Source: Parvularculaceae bacterium
Lineage (GTDB): Bacteria > Pseudomonadota > Alphaproteobacteria > Caulobacterales > Parvularculaceae
Direction: 5' to 3'
DNA: 5,898 nucleotides
Assembly (NCBI GenBank): GCA_013389125.1
Contig: JACADX010000028.1
Span: forward strand, 1 to 5,898
This document shows positions 1 to 5,852 of this stretch, one piece after another. The notes below the pieces were generated by a model. That model saw nothing but the letters and a program-made list of their open reading frames with translations, was not told where the DNA came from and ran no database searches. The translations under genes were made by a program, and so were the position numbers. Each line of letters starts with the position of its first letter. Position 1 is the first letter of the stretch.

Positions 1-690
1 GCAGACGTGCGCTTCGAGGAGTTCTTCAAGGCGGCCCCGGAAACGCTGAAATTCCCGAGTTATGAATCGCTCGCCGTCGGCGCGCGCGAGGAAGCCGTCG
101 CGCTCGCGATGCGGCGCAGTCCCGTGATCGCCGCCGCCGCGGCTCGCGCCGAAAGCGCGCGCGCGGAAACAAAGGCCGCGAAAGCGAGCCGGCTTCCGGA
201 AGTGCGGGCGACGCTTACCGGATCGAGCTTTGACGTCCTCAACGGCGCCGAAGACTATGATGTCCGCGCCGGCGTCAACATGCGTTACGATCTCTATGCG
301 GGCGGCGCGCGCGGCGCGGCGATTTCCCGCGCGAACAGTTTCGCGGAACAGCAGCGCGCGGAGGAAGAGCGCGTCCGGCTTGAAATCGAACGCGAAGCCG
401 CGATCGCCTTCGAGCGGCGCGAATCCGCGAATGAGCGTCTCGCCGCGCTTGAGGCGGCGCTCGTCGCCAACGCCGAGGCGCGCTCGCTCGTCGCCGAGCG
501 CTTCCGCGCGGCGCGCGGCGATCTCCTCGACGTCATCCAGGCGGAGAACGACTGGTTCGAGGCGGGCGTCGCCTATCTCGCCGGCCTCGCCGATCGCGAC
601 ATGGCTTCCTACGAGCTCATGGAGGCGACCGGCGATCTCTTGCGGCTCTTCTCGCCGCGCGATGAAGACAGGATGGCGGCGAATGAGTAG
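1..690 (+). CDS. TolC-family outer-membrane efflux protein, C-terminal part (5' end outside window)
   Basis: This is the outer-membrane channel of a type I secretion system; TolC-like trimers form the beta-barrel and periplasmic tunnel that meets the HlyD adaptor. The frame is open from base 1, so the GTG at base 7 is not a credible start. The visible 229 residues are about half of a usual TolC-family protein (roughly 430-470 aa) and correspond to the second OEP repeat. Seen: a long alpha-helical stretch rich in Ala, Glu and Arg, then the turn motif YDLYAGGARGAAISRA, which matches the family pattern LFxGGxxxaxixxA. Near the end come RFRAARGDLLDVIQAEN and a following helix, the usual closing OEP helix (xxGxxxxLDVLxAexxxxxA). 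It ends at TAG 688-690 and overlaps the start of the exporter gene by 8 bases, supporting one operon. What it exports cannot be told from the sequence. Confidence 0.9.
   Translation, partial: ADVRFEEFFKAAPETLKFPSYESLAVGAREEAVALAMRRSPVIAAAAARAESARAETKAAKASRLPEVRATLTGSSFDVLNGAEDYDVRAGVNMRYDLYAGGARGAAISRANSFAEQQRAEEERVRLEIEREAAIAFERRESANERLAALEAALVANAEARSLVAERFRAARGDLLDVIQAENDWFEAGVAYLAGLADRDMASYELMEATGDLLRLFSPRDEDRMAANE
670..673 (+). promoter_or_regulatory. Ribosome binding site (AGGA) of the ABC exporter gene
   Basis: AGGA lies 9 bases before the ATG at 683, inside the last codons of the TolC-family gene. It supports 683 as the true start rather than any of the in-frame positions further upstream, where the frame merely stays open through the TolC gene. 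Confidence 0.55.
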
Positions 691-2497
691 CGTATCGTCG
701 ATCATCCGGGAGATCGCGTCGACGGACCATTGGCTCAAAGGGCCGCTGCTCGCGAATTCGAAAGTCTACGGACAGACGATTCTCGCGGCCTTCTTCGTGA
801 ATTTCCTGGGCCTCATCTCGTCGTTTTTCATCATGACGGTCTATGACCGCGTGATCCCGAACAATGCGATGGAATCGCTTGCCGCGCTGACGATCGGCGT
901 TCTTTTCGCGCATCTTTTCGACTTCGTCCTGAAATCGCTTCGCGGCTATTTCATCGACGTCGCCGGCCAGCGCCTTGACGCGTCGGTCGGCGCGAAAGTC
1001 TTCGACAATTTGATGGCGATGCGCCTCGGCGCGCGCAAGGGCGGCGTCGGTGAGACGGCGGGCCTTGTGAAGGAGTTCGAGAACCTCCGCGACTTCTTCT
1101 CGTCGGCGACCTTGACGGCGATCGTCGACGTTCCCTTCATCCTTGTTTTCATAGGCGCGATCGCGGCGATCGGCGGGCCGATCGCCTTCGTTCCCCTGAT
1201 CGGCGTCTTCGCGGCGATGATCGTCGCGCTCGTCACGCAGCCCCTCATCCTCAAGAACACGAAGGAGGCGATGAAAGAGGGGCACCTCAAGCACTCCGTT
1301 CTTATCGAGACGCTTTCAGGGCTCGAAACGGTGAAAAGCGTCGCCGCCGGCGACCTGATGCGGCGGCGCTGGAAGACGGGCGTCCTAAAGCACGCCCGCA
1401 TCGCGACGGTCGGCCGCTTCATTAATCAACTCGCGGTCAATTTCTCCGGTTTCGCGCAGCAGGGCGCGCAAGTCGGCGTCGTCGTCGTCGGCGTCTTGAT
1501 GGTCGGCTCGCAGGCGCTGTCGATGGGCGGGCTCATCGCCTGCGTCATCCTGACGGGCCGCGCGATGGCGCCGCTGGCGCAGGTCGCGAGCCTTTTAGGG
1601 CGCGTCGCCGGCGCCCTTTCGTCCTACAAGGCGCTCGACGATCTGATGGCGGCGCGCTCCGAGATCGATCCGGCGCGGAACTATTTGCGGCGCAGCGACC
1701 TCGCCGGGCGCATCGAATTTCGCGACGTCTCCTTCGCCTATCCGGGGTCTGCGGCGAAAGCCCTCGACGGCGTCAGCTTCACGATCGAGGAAGGCGAGCG
1801 CGTCGCGGTGCTCGGCCGCAACGGCTCGGGGAAATCGACGATCATCCGTCTCGCGCTCGGCATTTACGAACCAAGCGGGGGACAGGTGATGATCGACGAC
1901 ACCGATCTTCGCCAGATCAATCCGTCGGACCTTCGCGCGCATGTCGGCGCAGTGCTGCAGGACGTCTGTCTTTTTTCAGGCTCGATCCGCGAGAACATCG
2001 CCCTCGGTCTTGCGAAAATATCGGATGCGGACATTCTCGAAGCCGCGAGGATCGCCGGCGTCCACGACTTCGTCGGCGCGACGGAGGCGGGCTACGACCA
2101 GCGTCTCGGCGAACGCGGCGAGGGCCTTTCCGGCGGCCAGCGCCAGTCGATCGCGCTCGCCCGCGTGCTCGCGTCGCACCCACGCGTCCTTCTCCTCGAC
2201 GAGCCGACATCGGCGCTCGACAGCCAGGCGGAAGCGGAAATGATCGCGCGCCTTCGCCGAGCGACGGACGGGCGGACGCTGCTTCTTGTCACGCACCGGA
2301 TGTCGATGCTGAAGCTCGTCGACCGGATCGTCGTCCTTGACCGCGGCCGGATCGTCCTCGACGGCCATCCGAACGACATCATCCGGTCCATGACGACCGG
2401 CGCGCCGCGGACGATCGAAGCCGGCGCTGCGCCGATGGGCGAAAACGTCCGCGAACTTCCCGCGCCGAATCCAAGACGCATCAGGGCCGCCGAATGA
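683..2497 (+). CDS. Type I secretion system permease/ATPase, LssB/LapB-like
   Basis: Inner-membrane ABC exporter that hydrolyses ATP to drive a substrate protein through the HlyD-TolC conduit. The protein is 604 aa with the membrane domain fused to the ATPase. Residues about 30-305 are the six-helix export domain; the stretch FIMTVYDRVIPNNAMESLA (49-67) and the nearby LRGYFIDVAGQRLD are typical of the LssB family (TIGR03375, recalled). Residues about 343-575 are the ATPase: A-loop Tyr353, Walker A GRNGSGKST (378-386), Q-loop Gln426, signature LSGGQ (482-486), Walker B with Asp506-Glu507, and H-loop His538. All catalytic residues are intact. The start at 683 is preceded by AGGA and overlaps the upstream stop. 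Unlike canonical LapB/LssB or HlyB proteins (about 700 aa), there is no N-terminal C39-like domain: the protein begins directly at the membrane-domain linker. The substrate is unknown. Confidence 0.95.
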   Translation: MSSVSSIIREIASTDHWLKGPLLANSKVYGQTILAAFFVNFLGLISSFFIMTVYDRVIPNNAMESLAALTIGVLFAHLFDFVLKSLRGYFIDVAGQRLDASVGAKVFDNLMAMRLGARKGGVGETAGLVKEFENLRDFFSSATLTAIVDVPFILVFIGAIAAIGGPIAFVPLIGVFAAMIVALVTQPLILKNTKEAMKEGHLKHSVLIETLSGLETVKSVAAGDLMRRRWKTGVLKHARIATVGRFINQLAVNFSGFAQQGAQVGVVVVGVLMVGSQALSMGGLIACVILTGRAMAPLAQVASLLGRVAGALSSYKALDDLMAARSEIDPARNYLRRSDLAGRIEFRDVSFAYPGSAAKALDGVSFTIEEGERVAVLGRNGSGKSTIIRLALGIYEPSGGQVMIDDTDLRQINPSDLRAHVGAVLQDVCLFSGSIRENIALGLAKISDADILEAARIAGVHDFVGATEAGYDQRLGERGEGLSGGQRQSIALARVLASHPRVLLLDEPTSALDSQAEAEMIARLRRATDGRTLLLVTHRMSMLKLVDRIVVLDRGRIVLDGHPNDIIRSMTTGAPRTIEAGAAPMGENVRELPAPNPRRIRAAE

Positions 2498-3765
2498 CGC
2501 TCGCACTGACATCCGACGCCGACATCGATTCCGAGCTTCCGATCGAGCCGTCGCGGGCCGCGCAATATCTCCTTTATGCGATCTCCGGCCTTCTCTTCTT
2601 CGCGCTCGTTTGGGCGTCCTTCGCCAAGCTCGACCGCGTGACGCGCGGCGAGGGCAAATTCGTGCCGTCGAACCATCTGCAGCAGGTGCAATATCTCGAA
2701 GGCGGCATCATCAAGGAAATCCTCGTCAGGCCCGGCGCCGAGGTGAAAAAGGGCGACGTCCTCGTGCGCGTCGACCCGACGCAAGTGAGCGCTGAGATGA
2801 GCCAGGGCAAGGACGGCTATAACGCGCTCGCCGCGCGCATCGCCCGGCTTGAAGCGGCGGCGGCGGGAAGGCCGCTCGCCTTTCCGCCGGGCCTTGAGCG
2901 CGCAGCGCCCGACATCACGGCGAACGAAAGAAAGCTCTTCGACGCGCGGCAATCGGAGTTCGACTCGGCGCTCGCGGTCGAAGCGGGAAAACTCGCCGAG
3001 GCGGAAGCCGCGCTCGCCTATGCGATGGAAACGCTCGCGCTCGCGGAACAAGAACTCGCGATCGTCGCCCCGCTCGTCGCCAAGGGGATCGAACCGAAGC
3101 TCGAACTCATCCGCGCGCGCCAGCGCGTTGCGGCGGCGCAGGGCGAAAAGCGGAGCGCCGAAATCGCCGTCAAGAGCGCTGCGAGCGAAACCGAGCGCAT
3201 CAAATCGACCTATTTCGCGTCGATCGCCGACGAGCTTGCGAAAGCGAAGGCGGAAATGAGCGGGATTTCCGGAGAGCTGCCGGCGCTCGCCGACAAGGTC
3301 GCGCGCACCGACGTCAAGAGCCCGATCGACGGCGTCGTGCATCGGGTTCTCGTCGCGACGATCGGCGGCGTCGTGCAGCCTGGCCAGACGATCGTCGAGG
3401 TCGTGCCGCATGGCGACACGCCGCTTGTCGAAGCGAAAATCAAGCCCGCCGACATCGGCTTTCTTCGCGTCGGGCAGGCGGCGCGGGTCAAGGTCAGCGC
3501 TTATGATTCATCGACCTACGGCGCGATCGACGGAACGATCGAAACGATCAGCCCCGACGCGATCGAAAATGAAAAAGACGGGCAGCGGCATTTCCTGATC
3601 ACCGTGCGGCTCGCGGACGAAGCCTTCCGGACGAAAGACGGCGCGCTTCCTCTGATGCCCGGCATGGCGGCCGAAGTCGACGTGTTGAACGGCAAGCGAA
3701 CGGTCCTCGCCTATATGCTGAAGCCGATCGCGGAAGTCTCGAACAAGGCCCTGCAGGAAGATTGA
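2494..3765 (+). CDS. HlyD-family type I secretion periplasmic adaptor (membrane fusion protein)
   Basis: Bridges the ABC exporter in the inner membrane to the TolC-like channel. The protein is 423 aa, normal for the type I HlyD family. Seen in order: a short cytoplasmic N-terminus (1-24), one membrane helix (about 25-43), and a first lipoyl half-motif LEGGIIKEILVRPGAEVKKG (68-87). An Ala/Glu/Lys-rich alpha-helical hairpin follows (about 100-265). The second lipoyl half is DVKSPIDGVVHRVLV (273-287) with GGVVQPGQTIVEVVP (291-305). A beta-barrel region comes next, ending in MPGMAAEVDVLNGKRTVLAY (388-407), a closing motif typical of type I secretion HlyD proteins. Its ATG overlaps the exporter stop as ATGA (2494-2497), with AGGG at 2483-2486 as ribosome binding site, so translation is probably coupled. 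It is the last gene of the secretion operon seen here. Confidence 0.95.
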   Translation: MTLALTSDADIDSELPIEPSRAAQYLLYAISGLLFFALVWASFAKLDRVTRGEGKFVPSNHLQQVQYLEGGIIKEILVRPGAEVKKGDVLVRVDPTQVSAEMSQGKDGYNALAARIARLEAAAAGRPLAFPPGLERAAPDITANERKLFDARQSEFDSALAVEAGKLAEAEAALAYAMETLALAEQELAIVAPLVAKGIEPKLELIRARQRVAAAQGEKRSAEIAVKSAASETERIKSTYFASIADELAKAKAEMSGISGELPALADKVARTDVKSPIDGVVHRVLVATIGGVVQPGQTIVEVVPHGDTPLVEAKIKPADIGFLRVGQAARVKVSAYDSSTYGAIDGTIETISPDAIENEKDGQRHFLITVRLADEAFRTKDGALPLMPGMAAEVDVLNGKRTVLAYMLKPIAEVSNKALQED

Positions 3766-3849
3766 AGGGTCGTTCGGCGGGCGGAACGGCGGCGGCGATT
3801 CTTTCCCCGATTTCCCCAGCGCCTTCACGCCGAAGTCTCCACAGTCCGC

Positions 3850-3867
3850 GAATCGTGATGGTGATTC
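3850..3867. repeat. Inverted repeat GAATC-N8-GATTC upstream of nrdB
   Basis: GAATC at 3850-3854 and GATTC at 3863-3867 form an inverted pair. Both are GANTC sequences, the CcrM methylation site of alphaproteobacteria, and a third GATTC lies at 3797-3801. They sit 100-170 bases before the nrdB start, where a promoter would be expected. Whether they act as an operator or methylation-sensitive site is inference. Confidence 0.35.
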
Positions 3868-3884
3868 TGGGGACGAAAGCCGTC

Positions 3885-3909
3885 CGAGCGGGCGTTGGCG
3901 CCCGCCTCG
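3885..3909 (+). other. Hairpin between the secretion operon and nrdB
   Basis: A perfect 7-bp stem GCGGGCG (3888-3894) / CGCCCGC (3899-3905) encloses a TTGG loop. It can be lengthened by CGA (3885-3887) pairing with TCG (3907-3909) across one bulged C. No T-run follows, so it is not a standard intrinsic terminator. It could end transcription of the secretion operon with Rho, or be part of the nrdB leader. It lies about 60 bases before the nrdB start. Confidence 0.45.
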
Positions 3910-3922
3910 AACGGGCGCATGC

Positions 3923-3937
3923 AAACGAATTCCGTTT
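3923..3937. repeat. Near-palindrome AAACG-AATTC-CGTTT before nrdB
   Basis: AAACG (3923-3927) and CGTTT (3933-3937) are exact inverted arms around a 5-base centre, 31 bases before the nrdB start codon. The arrangement resembles a small operator, but it does not resemble the NrdR box as I remember it, and no regulator can be named. Confidence 0.3.
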
Positions 3938-3958
3938 CCATTCGACGCCGACAGAGCC

Positions 3959-3962
3959 GGAG
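3959..3962 (+). promoter_or_regulatory. Ribosome binding site (GGAG) of nrdB
   Basis: GGAG is placed 6 bases before the ATG at 3969. It decides the start: the reading frame stays open back to 3762, but the upstream part has no ribosome binding site of this quality and no resemblance to NrdB. Confidence 0.6.
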
Positions 3963-3968
3963 ACTTCC

Positions 3969-5087
3969 ATGGCCGACGCATCCGCCCCGAAATCATCGGA
4001 GATCAAGACCGGCCTTTTGACGCCGTCTTACGCCTACAAGCCGTTTCGCTACCCTTGGGCCTATGACTTCTGGAAGCGCCAGCAGCAGATCCACTGGATG
4101 CCGGAGGAAGTGCCCCTCGGCGAAGACTGCAAGGACTGGGCGAACAAGCTTTCCGACGCCGAGCGCAATCTCCTCACCCAGATCTTCCGCTTCTTCACGC
4201 AATCGGACGTCGAAGTGAACGACAATTACATGGAGCGCTACGCCCGCGTCTTCAAACCGACCGAAGTCAAAATGATGCTCTCGGCGTTCTCCAACATGGA
4301 GACGGTGCACATCGCCGCCTACGCGCTCCTCCTTGAGACGATCGGCATGCCCGAGGCGGAGTTCACCGCCTTCATGGACTACAAGGCGATGCGCGACAAG
4401 CACGACTTCATGCAGAAATTCGGCGTCGAGACGAACGAGGACATCGCGCGGACGCTCGCGATGTTCGGCGCCTTCACCGAGGGGCTGCAGCTTTTCGCGT
4501 CGTTCGCGATGCTGATGAACTTCCCGCGCTTCAACAAGATGAAGGGCATGGGCCAGATCGTCTCGTGGTCGGTGCGCGACGAGTCGCTCCACTGCGAGGG
4601 GATGATCCGCATGTATCACGCCTTCGCGCGCGAGACGGGCTGCGTGACGAAGGCGGTCGCCGCCGACATCGTCGAGTGCTGCCGGACCGTCGTCGGCCTT
4701 GAGGACAAGTTCATAGACCTCGCCTTCGAAATGGGACCGGTCGAAGGGATGACGCCCGACGACATCAAGCAGTATATCCGCTACATCGCCGACTGGCGGC
4801 TCGGCCAGCTCGACCTGCCGAAGCTATACGGCGCCGCAAAGCACCCGCTCCCCTGGCTCACCGAGATCCTCAACGGCGTCGAGCATGCGAACTTCTTCGA
4901 AGCGCGCGCGACGGAATATTCAAAGGCGGCGACGCGCGGCGAATGGCACGGTGAGGGCGGCGTCTGGGCGAATTTCGACAAGGTGATGGAGAAGCGAAGG
5001 GCAGGCGCGAAGGGAGCCGCAGCCGGCGCGCCGCGCGCAAAGGCGGAAACCGGCGATGCGCGAGACGGCGCGCGAGAGATGATTTGA
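3969..5087 (+). CDS. nrdB: Class I ribonucleotide reductase, beta (radical) subunit
   Basis: Cytosolic partner of NrdA in reducing ribonucleoside diphosphates to deoxyribonucleotides; it carries the di-metal centre and tyrosyl radical. The protein is 372 aa. The metal ligands are Asp80, Glu111, His114, Glu171, Glu205 and His208, and the radical site is Tyr118 in METVHIAAY. The spacings equal those of E. coli R2 (D84, E115, H118, Y122, E204, E238, H241) within each half. IHWMPEEV (41-48) carries the conserved Trp43. Tyr317 in ATEYSKA is the likely counterpart of E. coli Tyr356, the radical relay to NrdA. The retained Tyr118 argues for a tyrosyl-radical enzyme rather than the Mn/Fe, Tyr-free subclass. 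After residue 340 the tail is basic and Ala/Gly-rich, which looks longer than I expect. No nrdA lies in this window and no clear NrdR box was found upstream. The ATG at 3969 is chosen for its GGAG site and the family's usual N-terminus. Confidence 0.96.
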   Translation: MADASAPKSSEIKTGLLTPSYAYKPFRYPWAYDFWKRQQQIHWMPEEVPLGEDCKDWANKLSDAERNLLTQIFRFFTQSDVEVNDNYMERYARVFKPTEVKMMLSAFSNMETVHIAAYALLLETIGMPEAEFTAFMDYKAMRDKHDFMQKFGVETNEDIARTLAMFGAFTEGLQLFASFAMLMNFPRFNKMKGMGQIVSWSVRDESLHCEGMIRMYHAFARETGCVTKAVAADIVECCRTVVGLEDKFIDLAFEMGPVEGMTPDDIKQYIRYIADWRLGQLDLPKLYGAAKHPLPWLTEILNGVEHANFFEARATEYSKAATRGEWHGEGGVWANFDKVMEKRRAGAKGAAAGAPRAKAETGDARDGAREMI

Positions 5088-5198
5088 TCGGCGGGCGCGA
5101 TAAGGAAATTGCGACGGACGATCCGGAGCGCAAAGGCTCGTGCGCAGGGAGGATGCCGTTTCCTTGGCGCCCCACGCGTTGCAAGACGCGCCGAGCCC

Positions 5199-5399
5199 TC
5201 ACTTCCCAAATAGCCGAAACAACAGGGTCGCAATCACGCTGATGAGGATCATCGTCGTCAACGGGAAATAGAACGCAAAGCCGTCGCCCTTGATCGCGAT
5301 GTCGCCGGGCAGGCGGCCGAGGCCGAGTTTCGAAAGCCACGGCCACAAAAGACCGGCGGCGAGAAGCATCGCGCCGATGACGATGAGCGTCTTTTGCAT
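5199..5399 (-). CDS. DUF2905 family small membrane protein
   Basis: A 66-aa protein of unknown function, probably in the inner membrane. It has two hydrophobic segments (about residues 4-21 and 44-63) separated by a short polar loop with the motif KLGLGRLPGDIAIKGDGF (24-41) followed by FYFPL. The combination of LGRLPGDI and FYFPL between two helices is the hallmark of DUF2905 as I recall it, and the length is normal for that family. The gene reads from ATG (complement of 5397-5399) to TGA (complement of 5199-5201). No good Shine-Dalgarno sequence is visible just upstream (GACTTGGCGC before ATG). It is convergent with nrdB across 111 bases and divergent from the 74-aa gene. The family assignment is firm; the function is unknown. 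Confidence 0.88.
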   Translation of the reverse strand: MQKTLIVIGAMLLAAGLLWPWLSKLGLGRLPGDIAIKGDGFAFYFPLTTMILISVIATLLFRLFGK

Positions 5400-5419
5400 G
5401 CGCCAAGTCTACGGCCGAA

Positions 5420-5447
5420 GCCCTTGCGCGGCAACGCGCGCAAGGGC
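5420..5447. repeat. Strong 11-bp hairpin in the divergent intergenic region
   Basis: GCCCTTGCGCG (5420-5430) is exactly complementary to CGCGCAAGGGC (5437-5447), with a 6-base loop GCAACG. It lies 20 bases upstream of the DUF2905 start codon and 86 bases before the 74-aa gene. Both neighbours run away from it, so a terminator role is not expected. It may be a 5' leader structure or an operator. No T-run follows directly on either strand. Confidence 0.6.
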
Positions 5448-5472
5448 CGCCGGAAATGGACTTTTAAGGCGG

Positions 5473-5490
5473 GGCGCATCATAGTGCGCC
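5473..5490. repeat. Inverted repeat GGCGCA-N6-TGCGCC before the 74-aa gene
   Basis: GGCGCA (5473-5478) and TGCGCC (5485-5490) are perfect inverted arms around TCATAG. The spacing suits a dimeric regulator, and the site lies 43 bases before the start codon at 5534. On the - strand the centre reads TATGAT, similar to a -10 box, but no convincing -35 box accompanies it. Confidence 0.4.
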
Positions 5491-5533
5491 GCAACAGGCC
5501 CCCCGATCCCGCGGCCTTGAAGGAACGAGAGCG

Positions 5534-5758
5534 ATGTCATCGAAGGACCCCGAACGCATCACCATCCTCGCCCGCGAATTCACCGCGGCGGCGCTTGAAT
5601 TCCATCGCGGCAAAATGGCGGAAAAGGGCTATCGCATGGAAGGCTCGATCACGCCGCGCTCGTTCAAGATGATCGAAGGCATGGCGTCGCCGAAGGATCT
5701 CTTCGACGGCGAGCCCTTGTTCGCGGTCACGTTCGTGAAGCGCGATTCGGCCGGCTGA
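5534..5758 (+). CDS. Conserved-looking small hypothetical protein (74 aa)
   Basis: I do not recognise this gene. It encodes a soluble protein of 74 residues without signal peptide, membrane segment, cysteine pair or known motif. The N-terminal half looks alpha-helical and amphipathic (ERITILAREFTAAALEFHRG, 7-26). The rest, with GYRMEGSITPRSF (32-44), a short helix around 45-56, and PLFAVTFVKR (61-70) as a likely beta strand, suggests a small alpha/beta fold. It has a ribosome binding site AGGA (5521-5524) 9 bases before ATG. It is followed within 30 bases by a candidate terminator, so it is probably a single-gene transcript. Codon use looks like that of the neighbours (GC-rich third positions). 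These points make it a real gene in my view, but no function is proposed. Confidence 0.75.
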   Translation: MSSKDPERITILAREFTAAALEFHRGKMAEKGYRMEGSITPRSFKMIEGMASPKDLFDGEPLFAVTFVKRDSAG

Positions 5759-5766
5759 GCCCCGCG

Positions 5767-5852
5767 CCGGTTCCTGCACATGCAAAACCTCGGCGGTTCG
5801 CCGCCGGGGCTTCGGTTTTCATCTGGCGCTTCGCGCCATGATTCGGAACCGG
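5767..5852. repeat. Outer inverted repeat enclosing two hairpins
   Basis: CCGGTTCC (5767-5774) is the exact reverse complement of GGAACCGG (5845-5852). Between them lie the terminator hairpin (5788-5809) and a second perfect hairpin, TGGCGC (5824-5829) / GCGCCA (5833-5838), with a TTC loop. Together they could fold into one multi-branched structure of 86 bases. Whether this is a 3' end structure, a small RNA or a dispersed intergenic repeat cannot be decided here. Confidence 0.4.
5788..5819 (+). terminator. Candidate intrinsic terminator after the 74-aa gene
   Basis: A 9-bp stem CCTCGGCGG (5788-5796) / CCGCCGGGG (5801-5809), with one T-G wobble, carries a TTCG loop. It is followed after CTTCGG by TTTT (5816-5819), and AAAA precedes the stem (5784-5787). 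The T-run is short and six bases away from the stem, so termination strength is uncertain. Its position, 29 bases after the stop codon, fits. AAAACC before and GGTTTT after could also pair, making it possibly bidirectional. Confidence 0.65.

Noticed and set aside
230..682. Upstream extension of the ABC exporter frame by 151 residues
   Set aside because: The stretch overlaps the TolC gene entirely, is Ser/Arg/Pro-rich shadow sequence without resemblance to a C39-like domain, and the ATG at 683 has a ribosome binding site and a classic stop/start overlap.
398..1170. GCGATCGC octamers resembling the cyanobacterial HIP1 repeat
   Set aside because: They occur a few times in coding sequence where GAT-CGC and GCG-ATC codons are favoured; composition explains them and nothing else is cyanobacterial.
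617..1294. Long - strand open frame (225 codons) opposite the exporter N-terminus
   Set aside because: Composition (Arg, Asp, Glu-rich repeats of short words) is that of an antisense shadow, with no ribosome binding site or motif.
2092..3411. Long - strand open frame (439 codons) opposite the exporter and hlyD
   Set aside because: Arg/Asp-rich antisense shadow typical of GC-rich genes; it runs across two well-supported genes and shows no domain.
3771..3788. CGTTC-N8-GAACG hairpin right after hlyD as a terminator
   Set aside because: The stem is only 5 bp with an 8-base loop and is followed by GGCGGCGATTC without a T-run; too weak to annotate.
3762..3968. N-terminal extension of NrdB by 69 residues from a TTG overlapping the hlyD stop
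   Set aside because: The extension is low-complexity and unlike NrdB; the ATG at 3969 has GGAG at the right distance and gives a normal N-terminus.
5175..5190. CGCGT-TGCAAG-ACGCG hairpin between nrdB and DUF2905 as a shared terminator
   Set aside because: Only a 5-bp stem and no T-run on either strand; such short GC stems are expected by chance in this composition.
5394..5672. + strand open frame of 92 codons across the divergent spacer
   Set aside because: It overlaps the hairpin region and the 74-aa gene in another frame, is Arg-rich, and lacks a ribosome binding site.
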